A stretch of 64,000 bases of DNA from an uncultured Acidobacteriota bacterium (GCA_951812665.1 CATOST010000032.1:1-64000); one strand, 5' to 3'; counted from the stretch's first letter, positions 36,723 through 46,249 are shown. The notes: generated by a model from the letters alone, not told the origin. Numbers and translations: made by a program.

Positions 36723-36763
36723 GGGAGATCCGGTTTCAACCCGACCGGGGGCGGCTTCTGGAG

Positions 36764-36836
36764 TGGCGGTGGAGGGACTCGAACCCCCGACTCGGCGGAT
36801 ATGAGCCGCCTGCTCTGACCACTGAGCTACACCGCC
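36764..36836 (-). tRNA. tRNA with CAT anticodon (elongator Met or Ile2)
   Basis: A 73-base cloverleaf: acceptor GGCGGTG with CACCGCC, D-arm GCTC/GAGC with an 8-base loop, anticodon stem GGCGG/CCGCC with loop CTCATAT, and T-arm with TTCGAGT. No encoded CCA tail. The anticodon CAT fits elongator Met; the D-arm and the AGAGCAGGCG segment also resemble Ile2, whose C34 is modified by TilS. The tilS gene lies ~1.7 kb away. Isotype is not settled by sequence alone. Confidence 0.88.
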
Positions 36837-36923
36837 AGCGACGATCGAATATAACTGAACGGACGGCGCCGTATCAACGCGGCCGGGATGGTCGGTTCGG
36901 CGCTCTTGCGGACCGGCCCCGGC

Positions 36924-38183
36924 TCAGACGGCGGCTGAGGCCTCGGTCAAGGCTTCTTCCCGGGATTCGTACCACTCCCGGAAGACCAAGAGGTTCGGAC
37001 GCATCACCGTCGCGATCTGGGCGCTCTCCATGAAAATGTCCTGGCTCTTGTAGCCGTTCCCCGTGATCCCCACCACCACCGATTCGTCGGGCTGGATCCG
37101 GTTCTGACGGAGAAGCTTGATGGTGACCGCCAAAGTGGTCCCTCCGGCCGGTTCGGTGAAGACTCCCTCGGTCTCGGCCAGAAGGCGGATGGCGGCCAGG
37201 ATTTCCTCATCTTCGGCCATCTCGCCCCAGCCGCCCGAATGGCGAACGTGTTGCAGCACGTAAGGGCCGTCGGCCGGGTCGCCGATGGCGATGGATTTGG
37301 CCACTGTGTTCGGTTTCTCGGGATTGATGTAGTCGAGTCCCTGATGGAGGGCCCGGATCACGGGCGCGCATCCGGCCGCCTGCGCGCAGTGGATCTTGGT
37401 GTGTCCGTCGGCCCAGCCCAGTTGCACCACCTCGTCAAGAGCCTTGACGACGCGGGGAAGAAGGGTTCCTCCGGCGGTGGGAAGGACCAGGTGGTCGGGG
37501 AGTCGCCAGCCCAACTGTTCCACGATCTCATAACCCAGGGTTTTGGCCCCTTCGGTGTAGTAGGGCCTGAGGTTCACGTTGACGAACCCCCAGCCGTAGT
37601 GGTCGCCGATTTCGGCACAAAGGCGGTTTACGTCGTCGTAGTTGCCCTCCAGGCCCACGAGTTCGGGCCCATGGATGAGCGATCCCAGGATCTTGCTCGG
37701 TTCCGTCGTCGTGGGAATGAAGATGAGGCAGGGAAGACCGGTCCGGGCGCAGTGGGCCGCCACCGAGTTGCCGAGATTGCCTGTGGATGCACAGGAGAAG
37801 ACCTCGTATCCCAACTCCCTGCCCCGGCTCAGGGCGATGGAGACGACCCGGTCCTTGTAGGAAAAGCTGGGATGATTGACCGAATCGTCCTTGAGATAGA
37901 GTTCCTTCAGGCCCAGCCGGCGGGCCAGCCGGTCCGCCCGAATCAGAGGAGTGAAGCCGGAGTGGAATCCGGTCACAGGCGCTCCATCCAAGGGCAGCAA
38001 CTCGCGGTAGCGCCATAGATTCGGGGACCGCCCGGCGATCCTGCCGGGATCCAGATGGGCCCCGATCTTCTCGTAGTCGTACAGGACCTCCAAGGGACCG
38101 AAGCACTCCAGGCAGATGAAGCTTCGATCCGCGGGGTAGCGGTGTCCGCACTCCTTGCAGCCCAAACCTGTCAAGTAACTCAT
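36924..38183 (-). CDS. thrC: Threonine synthase
   Basis: A 419-residue PLP enzyme that converts O-phosphohomoserine to threonine. The N-terminus has a zinc-ribbon with cysteines C9, C12, C24 and C27, typical of this bacterial/archaeal subgroup. The PLP lysine is K110 in PSFSYKDRV, and the phosphate-binding loop is in SCASTGNLGNSVA. The substrate segment LPTAGGTLLPR and the C-terminal GITGNGYKSQD are also conserved. The upstream leader carries a SAM-I riboswitch, a terminator and a consensus promoter, which is unexpected for this gene. A relative that makes a different product (for example homocysteine from phosphohomoserine) is possible but has no support besides the riboswitch. Confidence 0.91.
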   Translation of the reverse strand: MSYLTGLGCKECGHRYPADRSFICLECFGPLEVLYDYEKIGAHLDPGRIAGRSPNLWRYRELLPLDGAPVTGFHSGFTPLIRADRLARRLGLKELYLKDDSVNHPSFSYKDRVVSIALSRGRELGYEVFSCASTGNLGNSVAAHCARTGLPCLIFIPTTTEPSKILGSLIHGPELVGLEGNYDDVNRLCAEIGDHYGWGFVNVNLRPYYTEGAKTLGYEIVEQLGWRLPDHLVLPTAGGTLLPRVVKALDEVVQLGWADGHTKIHCAQAAGCAPVIRALHQGLDYINPEKPNTVAKSIAIGDPADGPYVLQHVRHSGGWGEMAEDEEILAAIRLLAETEGVFTEPAGGTTLAVTIKLLRQNRIQPDESVVVGITGNGYKSQDIFMESAQIATVMRPNLLVFREWYESREEALTEASAAV

Positions 38184-38229
38184 GCTGCTTCGCCTTTCCC
38201 CTGTCCCGGCCGTTCGGAGGGCCCAACAA

Positions 38230-38260
38230 CAAAAAAGCCCTTTCCCGCTGAGAAAGGGCT
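38230..38260 (-). terminator. Intrinsic terminator in the thrC leader
   Basis: A 9-bp perfect stem (AGCCCTTTC with GAAAGGGCT) around a 7-base loop, followed in the minus direction by TTTTT. It lies between the riboswitch and thrC, and no minus-strand gene lies upstream, so it works as an attenuator of thrC. Confidence 0.9.
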
Positions 38261-38274
38261 ACCGCGCAACCGGG

Positions 38275-38385
38275 CTTATCTTTCAGACAAGCGGGCAAAA
38301 CCGTCTGCGGGAATTGGCACCGTACCATTCAAGGGCCGGTTGCCGTGACATCCTAGGGCCCGAACCCTCCGTCACTCTGGATAAG
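38275..38385 (-). promoter_or_regulatory. SAM-I (S-box) riboswitch of thrC
   Basis: Read on the minus strand, P1 is CTTATC (38385-38380) with GATAAG (38280-38275). Between them are the S-box core: a GAGTGACGGAGGG kink-turn region, GGCCC, CACGGCAACC, GGTGCCAATTCC, and a P4 stem CAGAC/GTCTG followed by GAAAGATAAG. P2 can form GTGAC/GTCAC. The order and conserved bases match SAM-I. The terminator starts 15 bases downstream, so SAM should lower thrC expression. Confidence 0.93.
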
Positions 38386-38398
38386 GACAAGAAATGAA

Positions 38399-38428
38399 AT
38401 AATAGGCTCGCGCCCACTTGATTGTCAA
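38399..38428 (-). promoter_or_regulatory. Sigma-70-type promoter of the thrC leader
   Basis: A TTGACA -35 box (38428-38423) and a TATTAT -10 box (38404-38399) are separated by 18 bases. Transcription would start about 6-8 bases later, just before the riboswitch P1 stem at 38385. Confidence 0.82.
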
Positions 38429-38510
38429 GAGCCGCTTCCGATGGTTGGTGAGGGGATTCTTGCTTCCCGGCTGCTCTTGATTCGGGCCGCAGCAGTCGTC
38501 GGGCAGCGCG

Positions 38511-39938
38511 ATGGACCTCTTCGTGTCGGCAGTCTGGGACACCATCAAACGGTTTTCGCTGCTGAAGCCGGGTGATTCGGTGCTGTGCGCGGTCTCGGGC
38601 GGGCCCGACTCGGTGGCACTGCTCCTGGCCCTCAAGGAATTGAGGCTCGAGTGGCCGCTTTCGCTCTCGGTCCTGCACGTGAATCACGGCCTTCGAGGAG
38701 CCGAATCCGATCGGGATGCGAGCTTCGTCGGTACGCTCTGCCGGCGAATGGAGATCCCGCTCCACGTCCGATCGCACCGGCTGCAGGTGGGCCCGGGTGA
38801 GAATCTTCAAGATCGGGCCCGGAGCGTCCGCTATCGGTTCCTCTTCGAAATCGCCGTGGCCGGCGGGTCGGTCGTGGCCACCGGGCACAATCTCCAGGAT
38901 CAGGCCGAAACCTTTCTGTTGAAGCTGGCGCGCGGTTCCGGTCCCGTGGGTTTGTCTGGGATTTTCCCGGCGCGGGAGATTCTCCCCCACGGACCGGAAG
39001 AGAGCCCGGTCCGCATGGTCCGCCCGTTGCTGGAGAGGGCCCGGGAAGATATTCTGGGCTTCCTCGAGCGCCGAGGGCAGCCTTACCGGGAGGATTCCAG
39101 TAACCGGAACCTCCGATATGATCGCAACTGGGTCCGCCACCACCTGATTCCCGACATGAGAAGCCGTCTGAACCCAGCCCTGATTCCGACCCTGGGACGG
39201 TCCGCCCGGCTCTTCCGGGAGGTGGCAGAGTTCCTGGAAGACGAGGGGCGCAAGGCCTTTGAGTTGTGCCGGGAGACGCGGGACCACCGCGCCGGGGAGG
39301 TCAGGCTCAAGGTGGAGACGCTTCTCGGTCTGGCCCCGGCTCTCAGGAAAGAGGTGATCCGGCATGCGGTGAGAACCTGCAAGGGGGATCTCCGGGATCT
39401 GGGCCTGGATCACGTCGACCGGGTTCTGGGCTTGGCCTCCGGACGAAGCGGGAGGCGGATCCAGCTGCCGGGGGAAATCGAGGCCAGCCTCGAATTCGAC
39501 CACCTGAGACTGGCAAGGCGGGTTCCGCCGGTCCGGTTCAGTCACCAGCTTCCGGTTCCCGGGGAGGTGGCCATTCCGGAGACGGGCCGGCACGTGGTCT
39601 GCCGCCGTCTGACGGCGCCCGCCGGAAAACCGGGCCAAGTTCTGCTTCGTTTCCCAGGCTCCAGTCTGACGGTGCGGAACCGTCTGGAGGGGGACCGGTA
39701 TCCGAGTTCGAGGGGGAAGAAGCTCAAGCGGCTCTTCCTGCAGCACCGCATCCCCAGGAGCGTCCGCGACACCCTGGTGGTGGTGGAGGACGAAGGCCGT
39801 CTGCTCTGGGTGGAAGGTCTTCCCGCGGACCCCCGGGTCCAGGCCGGTCCCGGCGAGGAGGGGGCCGTCCTGATTCAGGTACTGGATGAACCCCATTCCG
39901 TGTCGAGGGAACCCGGCAGAAGTCGCCGTCGTCTATAA
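38511..39938 (+). CDS. tilS: tRNA(Ile)-lysidine synthase
   Basis: A 475-residue ATP-dependent enzyme that converts C34 of the Ile2 tRNA (CAT anticodon) to lysidine. The PP-loop SGGPDS is at residues 29-34, with further motifs VLHVNHGLRGAESDRD, GHNLQDQAETFLLKLARGSG and DSSNRNLRYDRNWVRHHLIP. The C-terminal region (from ~residue 390, LEGDRYPSSRGKKLKRLFLQHRIPR) matches the TilS C-terminal domain. It is divergent from thrC and its promoter region is shared with the thrC leader. A CAT-anticodon tRNA is nearby. Confidence 0.95.
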   Translation: MDLFVSAVWDTIKRFSLLKPGDSVLCAVSGGPDSVALLLALKELRLEWPLSLSVLHVNHGLRGAESDRDASFVGTLCRRMEIPLHVRSHRLQVGPGENLQDRARSVRYRFLFEIAVAGGSVVATGHNLQDQAETFLLKLARGSGPVGLSGIFPAREILPHGPEESPVRMVRPLLERAREDILGFLERRGQPYREDSSNRNLRYDRNWVRHHLIPDMRSRLNPALIPTLGRSARLFREVAEFLEDEGRKAFELCRETRDHRAGEVRLKVETLLGLAPALRKEVIRHAVRTCKGDLRDLGLDHVDRVLGLASGRSGRRIQLPGEIEASLEFDHLRLARRVPPVRFSHQLPVPGEVAIPETGRHVVCRRLTAPAGKPGQVLLRFPGSSLTVRNRLEGDRYPSSRGKKLKRLFLQHRIPRSVRDTLVVVEDEGRLLWVEGLPADPRVQAGPGEEGAVLIQVLDEPHSVSREPGRSRRRL

Positions 39939-39991
39939 AAGGAACGCCGGCAGGAATGCTCCGGGCCATGATGAAACAATCGGCGGACGTA

Positions 39992-40018
39992 TTCAGACCC
40001 CGGGCATTTCCCTATAAT
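39992..40018 (+). promoter_or_regulatory. Possible ftsH promoter
   Basis: A perfect TATAAT box (40013-40018) lies 42 bases before the ftsH start codon. The best -35 candidate, TTCAGA (39992-39997), is a weak match with a short 15-base spacer. Confidence 0.45.
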
Positions 40019-40059
40019 GGAAGGGTGTCTGACATAGTTACGCCGCTGGAGGTCCAGTC

Positions 40060-42003
40060 TTGAACACTACCGCAAGGAGCATCTTTCTCTGGGTGGTCGT
40101 CATCGTGGCGGTGGTCGCGCTCTGGCAGTTCCTGGCCCAGGTCAAGAGCCGCGACGTGGACCAGTTCAACTATTCCGAGTTCACTCAAAAGCTCACCGAC
40201 GGCGAGATTCAGCAGATCACCATGACCGGCAACAAGGTGGAGGGGGAGTATCTTCCCGCCGGATCCGAAATACTCCGATCCTTCCGGGTCATTATTCCCA
40301 AGGGCTCGGAAGAGACCATCGCCAACCAACTGGACGCGAAAGGCGTCATGGTCGAGGTCAACGAGAGCGAGCAGAGTTCGTGGATCTACGTGATCTTGAC
40401 CTCCTGGTTTCCCATCATCCTTTTCCTGGCTTTCTGGATCTTCCTGATGCGTCAGATGCAGAGCGGCGGGAACAAGGCCCTGTCATTCGGCAAGAGCCGC
40501 GCGCGTCTTTCCACCAGCCAACAGAAAAAGGTGACGTTCAAGGACGTCGCCGGCGTGGAAGAGGCCAAGGAAGAACTTCAGGAGATCATCGACTTCCTCA
40601 AGGAGCCCCAGAAATTCCAGAAGTTGGGGGGGCGAATTCCCAAAGGCGTGCTGCTGATGGGACCTCCGGGAACGGGCAAGACCCTGCTGGCACGGGCCAT
40701 CGCCGGCGAAGCCAGTGTACCCTTCTTCAGCATCAGCGGTTCCGATTTCGTCGAGATGTTCGTGGGCGTCGGGGCCAGCCGGGTTCGGGACCTCTTCGAA
40801 CAGGGGAAGAAGAACGCGCCTTGCATCATCTTCATCGATGAGATCGACGCCGTGGGCCGCCACCGCGGCGCCGGTCTGGGCGGCGGGCACGACGAGCGGG
40901 AGCAGACTCTGAACCAGCTCCTGGTGGAGATGGACGGGTTCGAGTCCAATGAAGGCGTCATCCTGATCGCCGCCACCAACCGCCCGGACGTGCTGGACCC
41001 GGCCCTGTTGCGTCCGGGGAGATTCGATCGTCAGGTGGTGGTCACGCTGCCGGACATCAAGGGCCGTGACGCGATCCTCAAGGTCCATATCCGGAAGACC
41101 CCGCTGGCAGAGGACGTGGACCTCTCGGTGCTGGCCCGGGGAACCCCCGGGTTCTCGGGCGCCCAGTTGGCCAACCTGGTCAACGAGGCGGCCCTCAATG
41201 CAGCGCGATACGATCGCAAGGCCGTCAACATGGAGGACTTCGAGCAGGCCAAGGACAAGGTGCTCATGGGCAAGGAGCGCAAATCCATGATCATGAACGA
41301 CACGGAGAAGCGGACCACCGCCTACCATGAGGCGGGGCATGCCCTCGTGGCCTACAAGCTGCCCGACGCCGATCCTCTGCACAAGGTCACCATCATTCCT
41401 CGTGGACGCGCCCTCGGCGTCACCATGCAGTTGCCCGAGGAGGACAAGTACAACTACACCAAGGAATACATGGAATCCTCCATCACCATTCTCATGGGTG
41501 GACGGGTGGCGGAGCAGATCTTCCTGAGAAGTTGCACCACCGGAGCATCCAACGACCTGGAGCGAGCCACCGACCTGGCCCGCAAGATGGTGTGCGAGTG
41601 GGGCATGAGCGAGGCGATGGGACCGCTCACCTACGGCAAGAAGGAAGAGCAGATCTTCCTGGGCCGGGAAATCGCGCAACACCAGGACTACAGCGAACAG
41701 ACCGCCGTCAAGATCGACAAGGAGGTCGAGCGGATGGTTCTGCGCAGCTACGACAAGGCCAAGAAGATCCTGGAGGCCAATCGGACGCCGTTGATCCGGT
41801 TGGCGGAGACGCTGTTGGAGTTCGAAACCCTCGACGGGGACGAGGTCAAGACCGTGGTCCAGGGTCGAAAAATCCGGATTCCCGCACCGAAACCCGCACC
41901 TCCGGCCCAGGTTGACGCGGAGGAGCCGGTCGAGCCGCAGGAGAAAGCCGCTTCTTCCCTGCCTCCCTTGGTGAAGCCGGAAGAGCGTCCGGCGCCGGCC
42001 TGA
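40060..42003 (+). CDS. ftsH: ATP-dependent membrane zinc metalloprotease FtsH
   Basis: A 647-residue membrane AAA+ protease that degrades misfolded membrane and regulatory proteins. A TTG start is supported by GGAGGTCC seven bases upstream. Two membrane helices (residues ~8-25 and ~108-130) flank a periplasmic domain. Walker A is GPPGTGKT (201-208), Walker B is IIFIDE (256-261), the second region of homology contains [10 protein letters not shown], the zinc ligands are HEAGH (423-427) and D499 in [10 protein letters not shown]. The last ~40 residues are Pro/Glu-rich. It precedes folP by ~90 bases, so it may belong to the same transcription unit. Confidence 0.97.
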   Translation: MNTTARSIFLWVVVIVAVVALWQFLAQVKSRDVDQFNYSEFTQKLTDGEIQQITMTGNKVEGEYLPAGSEILRSFRVIIPKGSEETIANQLDAKGVMVEVNESEQSSWIYVILTSWFPIILFLAFWIFLMRQMQSGGNKALSFGKSRARLSTSQQKKVTFKDVAGVEEAKEELQEIIDFLKEPQKFQKLGGRIPKGVLLMGPPGTGKTLLARAIAGEASVPFFSISGSDFVEMFVGVGASRVRDLFEQGKKNAPCIIFIDEIDAVGRHRGAGLGGGHDEREQTLNQLLVEMDGFESNEGVILIAATNRPDVLDPALLRPGRFDRQVVVTLPDIKGRDAILKVHIRKTPLAEDVDLSVLARGTPGFSGAQLANLVNEAALNAARYDRKAVNMEDFEQAKDKVLMGKERKSMIMNDTEKRTTAYHEAGHALVAYKLPDADPLHKVTIIPRGRALGVTMQLPEEDKYNYTKEYMESSITILMGGRVAEQIFLRSCTTGASNDLERATDLARKMVCEWGMSEAMGPLTYGKKEEQIFLGREIAQHQDYSEQTAVKIDKEVERMVLRSYDKAKKILEANRTPLIRLAETLLEFETLDGDEVKTVVQGRKIRIPAPKPAPPAQVDAEEPVEPQEKAASSLPPLVKPEERPAPA

Positions 42004-42094
42004 TTCCTTCCATCCGCTGTCGGCGAGGCGACGGTGGAGGCCGGAGGGAGCGCCGGTTCTTTGCTCCAGCCGGCCCCAGCCCCATTCTTCTTCC

Positions 42095-42988
42095 ATGCAG
42101 GAGAGCCACCCAGGAAGCGCACTCGGAGACGGCCGGAAAAGCTTCACCCTGCGGGCCCGGGACAGGAGTCTGGAGTTGGGTCCGGTCACCCGGACCATGG
42201 CGGTGATCAACGTCACTCCCGACTCCTTCTCCGACGGCGGCAAGTTCCTCGATCCGAACCAAGCCGTGGACCGTTGTCTGGAGTTGGCGGCCCAGGGCGC
42301 CGACATCCTGGACATCGGCGGCGAGTCCACTCGTCCGGGCGTGTCTGCGATCCCGGCCGAGGAAGAGCTGGACCGAGTGCTGCCGGTCCTGGAGGGAATC
42401 CGAGGCCGGACCTCTTGTCTCGTCTCCATCGACACCTACAAGTCGCAAGTGGCTGGGGCGGCCCTGGACGCAGGCGCCCATATCGTCAACAACGTCGGTG
42501 CGCTGCAGTTGGATCCGGAGGTGGCGGAGATTGCGGGAAGGACCGGCGCCGCCATCGTGCTCATGCACATTCGAGGAACACCGCGAACCATGCAGGCCCT
42601 GCCTCCCAGCCGGGACATTCTGACGGAGATCGAGCAGAGCCTGACCCGGGCCGCGGACCTTTCCGGCAGCCACGGAATTGCACGTGATAGAATCATTCTC
42701 GACCCCGGAATCGGGTTTGGCAAAACAGTAGAAGACAACCTCAAGGTCCTGAATCGGTTATCGCGGTTGGGCAAGCTCCAGTTTCCGATTCTGGTGGGCA
42801 CGTCCCGAAAGAGCTTTCTCGGCAAAATCCTCGGCATCCCGGTGCAGGAGAGGCTGCTGGCTACGGCGGCTTCGGTGGTCATGGCGGTGGTCGGAGGAGC
42901 CCACATCGTGAGGGTCCACGATCTGACTGAAATGCTCCATGCGCTCCGCATAGCCGACTCGATACTGGGCGAAAGGAGAATCTGCTGA
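42095..42988 (+). CDS. folP: Dihydropteroate synthase
   Basis: A 297-residue folate-pathway TIM-barrel enzyme that joins dihydropterin pyrophosphate and 4-aminobenzoate. Diagnostic motifs: INVTPDSFSDGG (39-49), ILDIGGESTRPG, and ILDPGIGFGKT. The product is slightly long because of ~25 N-terminal residues. The stop is followed one base later by the cdaA GTG, so the two are probably translated together. FolP upstream of cdaA is a widespread arrangement. Confidence 0.96.
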   Translation: MQESHPGSALGDGRKSFTLRARDRSLELGPVTRTMAVINVTPDSFSDGGKFLDPNQAVDRCLELAAQGADILDIGGESTRPGVSAIPAEEELDRVLPVLEGIRGRTSCLVSIDTYKSQVAGAALDAGAHIVNNVGALQLDPEVAEIAGRTGAAIVLMHIRGTPRTMQALPPSRDILTEIEQSLTRAADLSGSHGIARDRIILDPGIGFGKTVEDNLKVLNRLSRLGKLQFPILVGTSRKSFLGKILGIPVQERLLATAASVVMAVVGGAHIVRVHDLTEMLHALRIADSILGERRIC

Positions 42989-42989
42989 A

Positions 42990-43796
42990 GTGGACGCTTT
43001 CTCCACTCTCTTCGACCTGGGCATTCGGGATCTGGTCGACATCCTGGTGGTAACCGTCCTCATCTACCACATCCTGCTGTTGTTCAAGGGCACCCGCGGC
43101 TTGCAGATCACGCTGGGGGTCATGGGACTTCTGGTGGTCTACTATCTGGCCCGGAGTCTGCAACTCCAGATGGTGGAGACTCTGTTCTCCAACTTCTTCA
43201 TCAACTTCATCCTGGCCGCCATCATCATCTATCAGCAGGAGATTCGCCGGGGACTGGCGGCTCTGGGAAGAGGAAGATTCTTCCTGCCGTTGTTCACTTC
43301 GGCCCGGCAGGGCAACTTGAACGGATTGGTGGCGACGGCGGCGCGCTTGGCCCGGGAAAAAACCGGGGCATTGATCGTCCTGGAGCGGGAAATAGGGCTC
43401 CGCAACTACATCGAGACCGGAATCAAGCTGGATGCCCTGCTCGGAAATGACTTGTTGCGGAGCATATTCACCCCGGGCTGTCCACTCCATGACGGGGCCG
43501 TGATCATTCAGGCCGACCGCATCGCCGCGGCGGGCTGCTACCTTCCCCTGACCACCAGTCCGGACCTGGGTCGCCGCTGGGGAAGCCGTCATCGTGCCGG
43601 TCTCGGGGTCTCGGAGGAAACCGACGCCATTTCCATTATCGTTTCCGAGGAGACCGGCCGGATCTCGATTGCGTTCCAGGGAAATCTGATCCAGGACCTG
43701 GAGGGTCCGAAGCTGCTGGCGCTGCTGCGGGAGTTGATGGGAACTCGCCGGAGTCCATCCGCTCGAGCGGCCCGGAGGAGTCCCAAGCCCGCATGA
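42990..43796 (+). CDS. cdaA: Diadenylate cyclase CdaA
   Basis: A 268-residue membrane enzyme that makes cyclic di-AMP from two ATP. Three hydrophobic segments (residues ~18-32, ~40-55, ~68-82) precede the DAC domain. The catalytic motifs are DGA (168-170, in CPLHDGAVII) and RHR (200-202, in GSRHRAGLGVSEE). The GTG start follows GGAG. It overlaps the CdaR gene by four bases, and glmM follows. c-di-AMP controls potassium and osmolyte uptake and cell-wall balance. Confidence 0.95.
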   Translation: MDAFSTLFDLGIRDLVDILVVTVLIYHILLLFKGTRGLQITLGVMGLLVVYYLARSLQLQMVETLFSNFFINFILAAIIIYQQEIRRGLAALGRGRFFLPLFTSARQGNLNGLVATAARLAREKTGALIVLEREIGLRNYIETGIKLDALLGNDLLRSIFTPGCPLHDGAVIIQADRIAAAGCYLPLTTSPDLGRRWGSRHRAGLGVSEETDAISIIVSEETGRISIAFQGNLIQDLEGPKLLALLRELMGTRRSPSARAARRSPKPA

Positions 43797-44740
43797 TTCG
43801 TCCGCGCCAGTGGATCCTGAAAAATCCCGGCCTGAAGTTGATCTCTCTGGGCCTTTCCTTCGTGCTCTGGAATCTGTTGGGGGTCAAGGACGAGGTCATT
43901 CGGGTGGTGACGGTCCCGGTCCAGTTCGTCAACCTGGCGCCGGACCTGGCCATCTCCACGGACTATCAGCGGCAGGTGGAGGTGACCATCCGTTCGCGGC
44001 GCCGAATCGCCGTCGAGGAGGAGGCGGGCGGAATGTCGGCTGAAATCGATCTCCAGACCATGGTGGCCGGCAGCGTCCAGATTTCCCTGAACGAGCGCAA
44101 CATCAGCAACCGTCCGCTGAGTGTGGAGGTCTTGAGCATTGCGCCCAACCCGCTCCAGTTGGAGTTGGAACAGATCCACCACAAGATGGTGGAGGTTCGG
44201 CCGCGGTTGGAGGGTGAACCGGCGGAAGGGTACGAACTGGTTGAAGTTCTGAACTCACCCCAGCAGGTGCGGATATCGGGTCTGGAGGCAGAGTTGTCCA
44301 AGGTTTCCGCCATTTCGACCGAACCGTTGGACATCTCCGGCCGTTCCTCGGGGTTCGACGCGGAGGTCGACGTGGACCCACCGAGTCCGCGCCTCAGGAT
44401 CGATGATGGTTCGGCCGTAGTCCTGCAGCTCCTGATCGAGGAAAAAAGGCGCGAGCTGGCGCTGACCCGTGTCCCCGTGGAATTGGACCCGCCGAGAGAC
44501 GGGACCAGCCTCATGACCCGCACCTTGAAACTGGTCGTATCTCTGCCCATCTCCTTCGAAGGCGAGGTTTCCAGCACGGATTTTCAGGCCCGGGTGGCGG
44601 CGGACGACCTCCAGCCCAGCCGGCAACCCTACGAGATTCTTCCCGAAATCGTGACGGTCTCCGAGGTGGAAGACTTGGAAGACCTCTACCGGGTGGAGTC
44701 GATGGAGCCGGAACAGGTCAAGGTCCGGGTCAGGCGTTAG
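43793..44740 (+). CDS. cdaR: CdaR/YbbR-domain protein, CdaA regulator
   Basis: A 315-residue protein with one N-terminal membrane anchor (KLISLGLSFVLWNLLGV) and repeated YbbR domains facing outward, recognised by strand patterns VPVQFVNL, VEVTIRSRRR and VRPRLEGEPAEGYEL. The ATG overlaps the cdaA stop (ATGA). In other bacteria the CdaR partner modulates CdaA activity. Confidence 0.9.
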   Translation: MIRPRQWILKNPGLKLISLGLSFVLWNLLGVKDEVIRVVTVPVQFVNLAPDLAISTDYQRQVEVTIRSRRRIAVEEEAGGMSAEIDLQTMVAGSVQISLNERNISNRPLSVEVLSIAPNPLQLELEQIHHKMVEVRPRLEGEPAEGYELVEVLNSPQQVRISGLEAELSKVSAISTEPLDISGRSSGFDAEVDVDPPSPRLRIDDGSAVVLQLLIEEKRRELALTRVPVELDPPRDGTSLMTRTLKLVVSLPISFEGEVSSTDFQARVAADDLQPSRQPYEILPEIVTVSEVEDLEDLYRVESMEPEQVKVRVRR

Positions 44741-44863
44741 TCTGCATTTCCCGCCGTACGCTCAGGGTCCGGGAGACTTCAACGAATCACCGGCAAGGGA
44801 CTGAAGATGAAATGGGATTCGTCATCTGGCCGGCGATCCGGAAAGTAATGCGGACTAGTTCGA

Positions 44864-46249
44864 ATGTCCAGCCTCTTCGGGACCGACGGAATTCGAGGGA
44901 TGGCGGGCGAGCCTCCTCTCGACCCCGCGACCGTTTTTCGAATCGGGCGGTGCTTCGCCCGCCAGGGATGCAGGGCCGTGGTGGTGGGACGAGACACTCG
45001 AGAGAGCGGCCCCTGGATCGAAGAGGCCCTGATCCGGGGTCTCTCGAGCGCCGGCGCCCGGGTGACCTCTGCTGGAGTGTTGCCGACTCCCGCCATCTCC
45101 GTGCTCTGCCGGGATTCGGAATTCGACGCCGGCGTCGTCGTCTCGGCCTCCCACAACGTCTACAGCGACAACGGTCTGAAATTTTTCACGGGGCGGGGGC
45201 GGAAGCTGTCGCGGCGTCAAGAGCTGGCGTTCGAAACGCTCCTGGAGGCGGACAATACCTCTTCCGCCGTGCCGCGGCCTAACTCTTGGAATCCGCCGGC
45301 GTTGATCCGAACCGATCCCGACTGTCTCGAGAGTTACTCCGGGTTTCTGCGGTCGGCCCTGGAAGTGGAGAGTCTGGAGCCCCTGAAGCTGGTTCTGGAT
45401 TGCGCTTCCGGCGCCGCGTCCCAGGTGGCACCCCGGCTCCTCAGTGACCTTGGGGCTGGGGTTACGGTGATCGATGCCCCACCCGACGGCCGAAACATCA
45501 ATCGAGACTGTGGTGCGGTCCATCCCCGGCGGATGGCTCGAGCCGTGATCAGAACAGACGCCGACTTCGGCGCCGCCTTCGACGGTGACGCAGACCGCGC
45601 CATTCTTGCCGATGGCCGTGGGCGGCTCCTGACCGGGGACCACATCCTGTATGTTCTGGCCAGGCACCTGTTGGAGCGAAACCGCCTGCCCACCCGACGC
45701 GTCGTCGCCACCGTCATGTCGAACCTGGGTCTGGAGGTCGCCCTGGCCAACCTGGACGTGGCTCTGGTCCGTACACGAGTCGGAGACCGAAACGTTCTGG
45801 ATTCCATGTTGGAGGAAGGAGACTCTCTGGGTGGTGAGCCTTCGGGCCATATCATTCTCGGAGAGCACTCAATGGCGGGAGACGGTATCCTGACCACCCT
45901 GAAGATCGCTCAGATCGTGCTTCTGGAACGGCGTTCGCTGGCCCAGTTGAGCGCAGGCCTGAGACTCCGCCCGCAGCTTCTCCGAAGCGTACCCGTGGGA
46001 GGGCGGGGGCGGGACCTCCTGGAAGATCGGAAGGTCCGCGGTCGAATCGAATCCGTTCAAGAGTCCTTGCAGGGCAGGGGCCGGATCCTGGTGCGCTGCT
46101 CCGGGACCGAACCGGTGGTCAGGATCATGGCGGAAGGAGAGGATCGGGAGCATCTGGAGGAATGCGTGGCAGGAATTGCCGCGCAGATCCGGCGCTCCCA
46201 GGCGGGTCTGGCGGCACCGGCCCACACCAGGCAGCAGGAGCGGCAGTGA
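44864..46249 (+). CDS. glmM: Phosphoglucosamine mutase
   Basis: A 461-residue alpha-D-phosphohexomutase that converts glucosamine-6-phosphate to glucosamine-1-phosphate for cell-wall synthesis. It starts with FGTDGIRGMAG, has the phosphoserine in VVVSASHNVYSDNG (S96), the metal loop FDGDADRA and the sugar loop GGEPSGHII, and ends with the phosphate-binding RCSGTEPVVRIM. The stop overlaps the mfd start (GTGA). Its place after cdaA-cdaR is the widely conserved order; GlmM can also bind CdaA. Confidence 0.96.
   Translation: MSSLFGTDGIRGMAGEPPLDPATVFRIGRCFARQGCRAVVVGRDTRESGPWIEEALIRGLSSAGARVTSAGVLPTPAISVLCRDSEFDAGVVVSASHNVYSDNGLKFFTGRGRKLSRRQELAFETLLEADNTSSAVPRPNSWNPPALIRTDPDCLESYSGFLRSALEVESLEPLKLVLDCASGAASQVAPRLLSDLGAGVTVIDAPPDGRNINRDCGAVHPRRMARAVIRTDADFGAAFDGDADRAILADGRGRLLTGDHILYVLARHLLERNRLPTRRVVATVMSNLGLEVALANLDVALVRTRVGDRNVLDSMLEEGDSLGGEPSGHIILGEHSMAGDGILTTLKIAQIVLLERRSLAQLSAGLRLRPQLLRSVPVGGRGRDLLEDRKVRGRIESVQESLQGRGRILVRCSGTEPVVRIMAEGEDREHLEECVAGIAAQIRRSQAGLAAPAHTRQQERQ

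Noticed and set aside
36764..36836. Initiator fMet tRNA
   Set aside because: The first acceptor pair is a normal G-C and the anticodon stem lacks the three GC pairs with the initiator pattern, so elongator Met or Ile2 is more likely.
40483..42435. 650-residue minus-strand frame opposite ftsH
   Set aside because: Antisense to a gene with all AAA+ and zinc-protease motifs; the minus product has no family signal.
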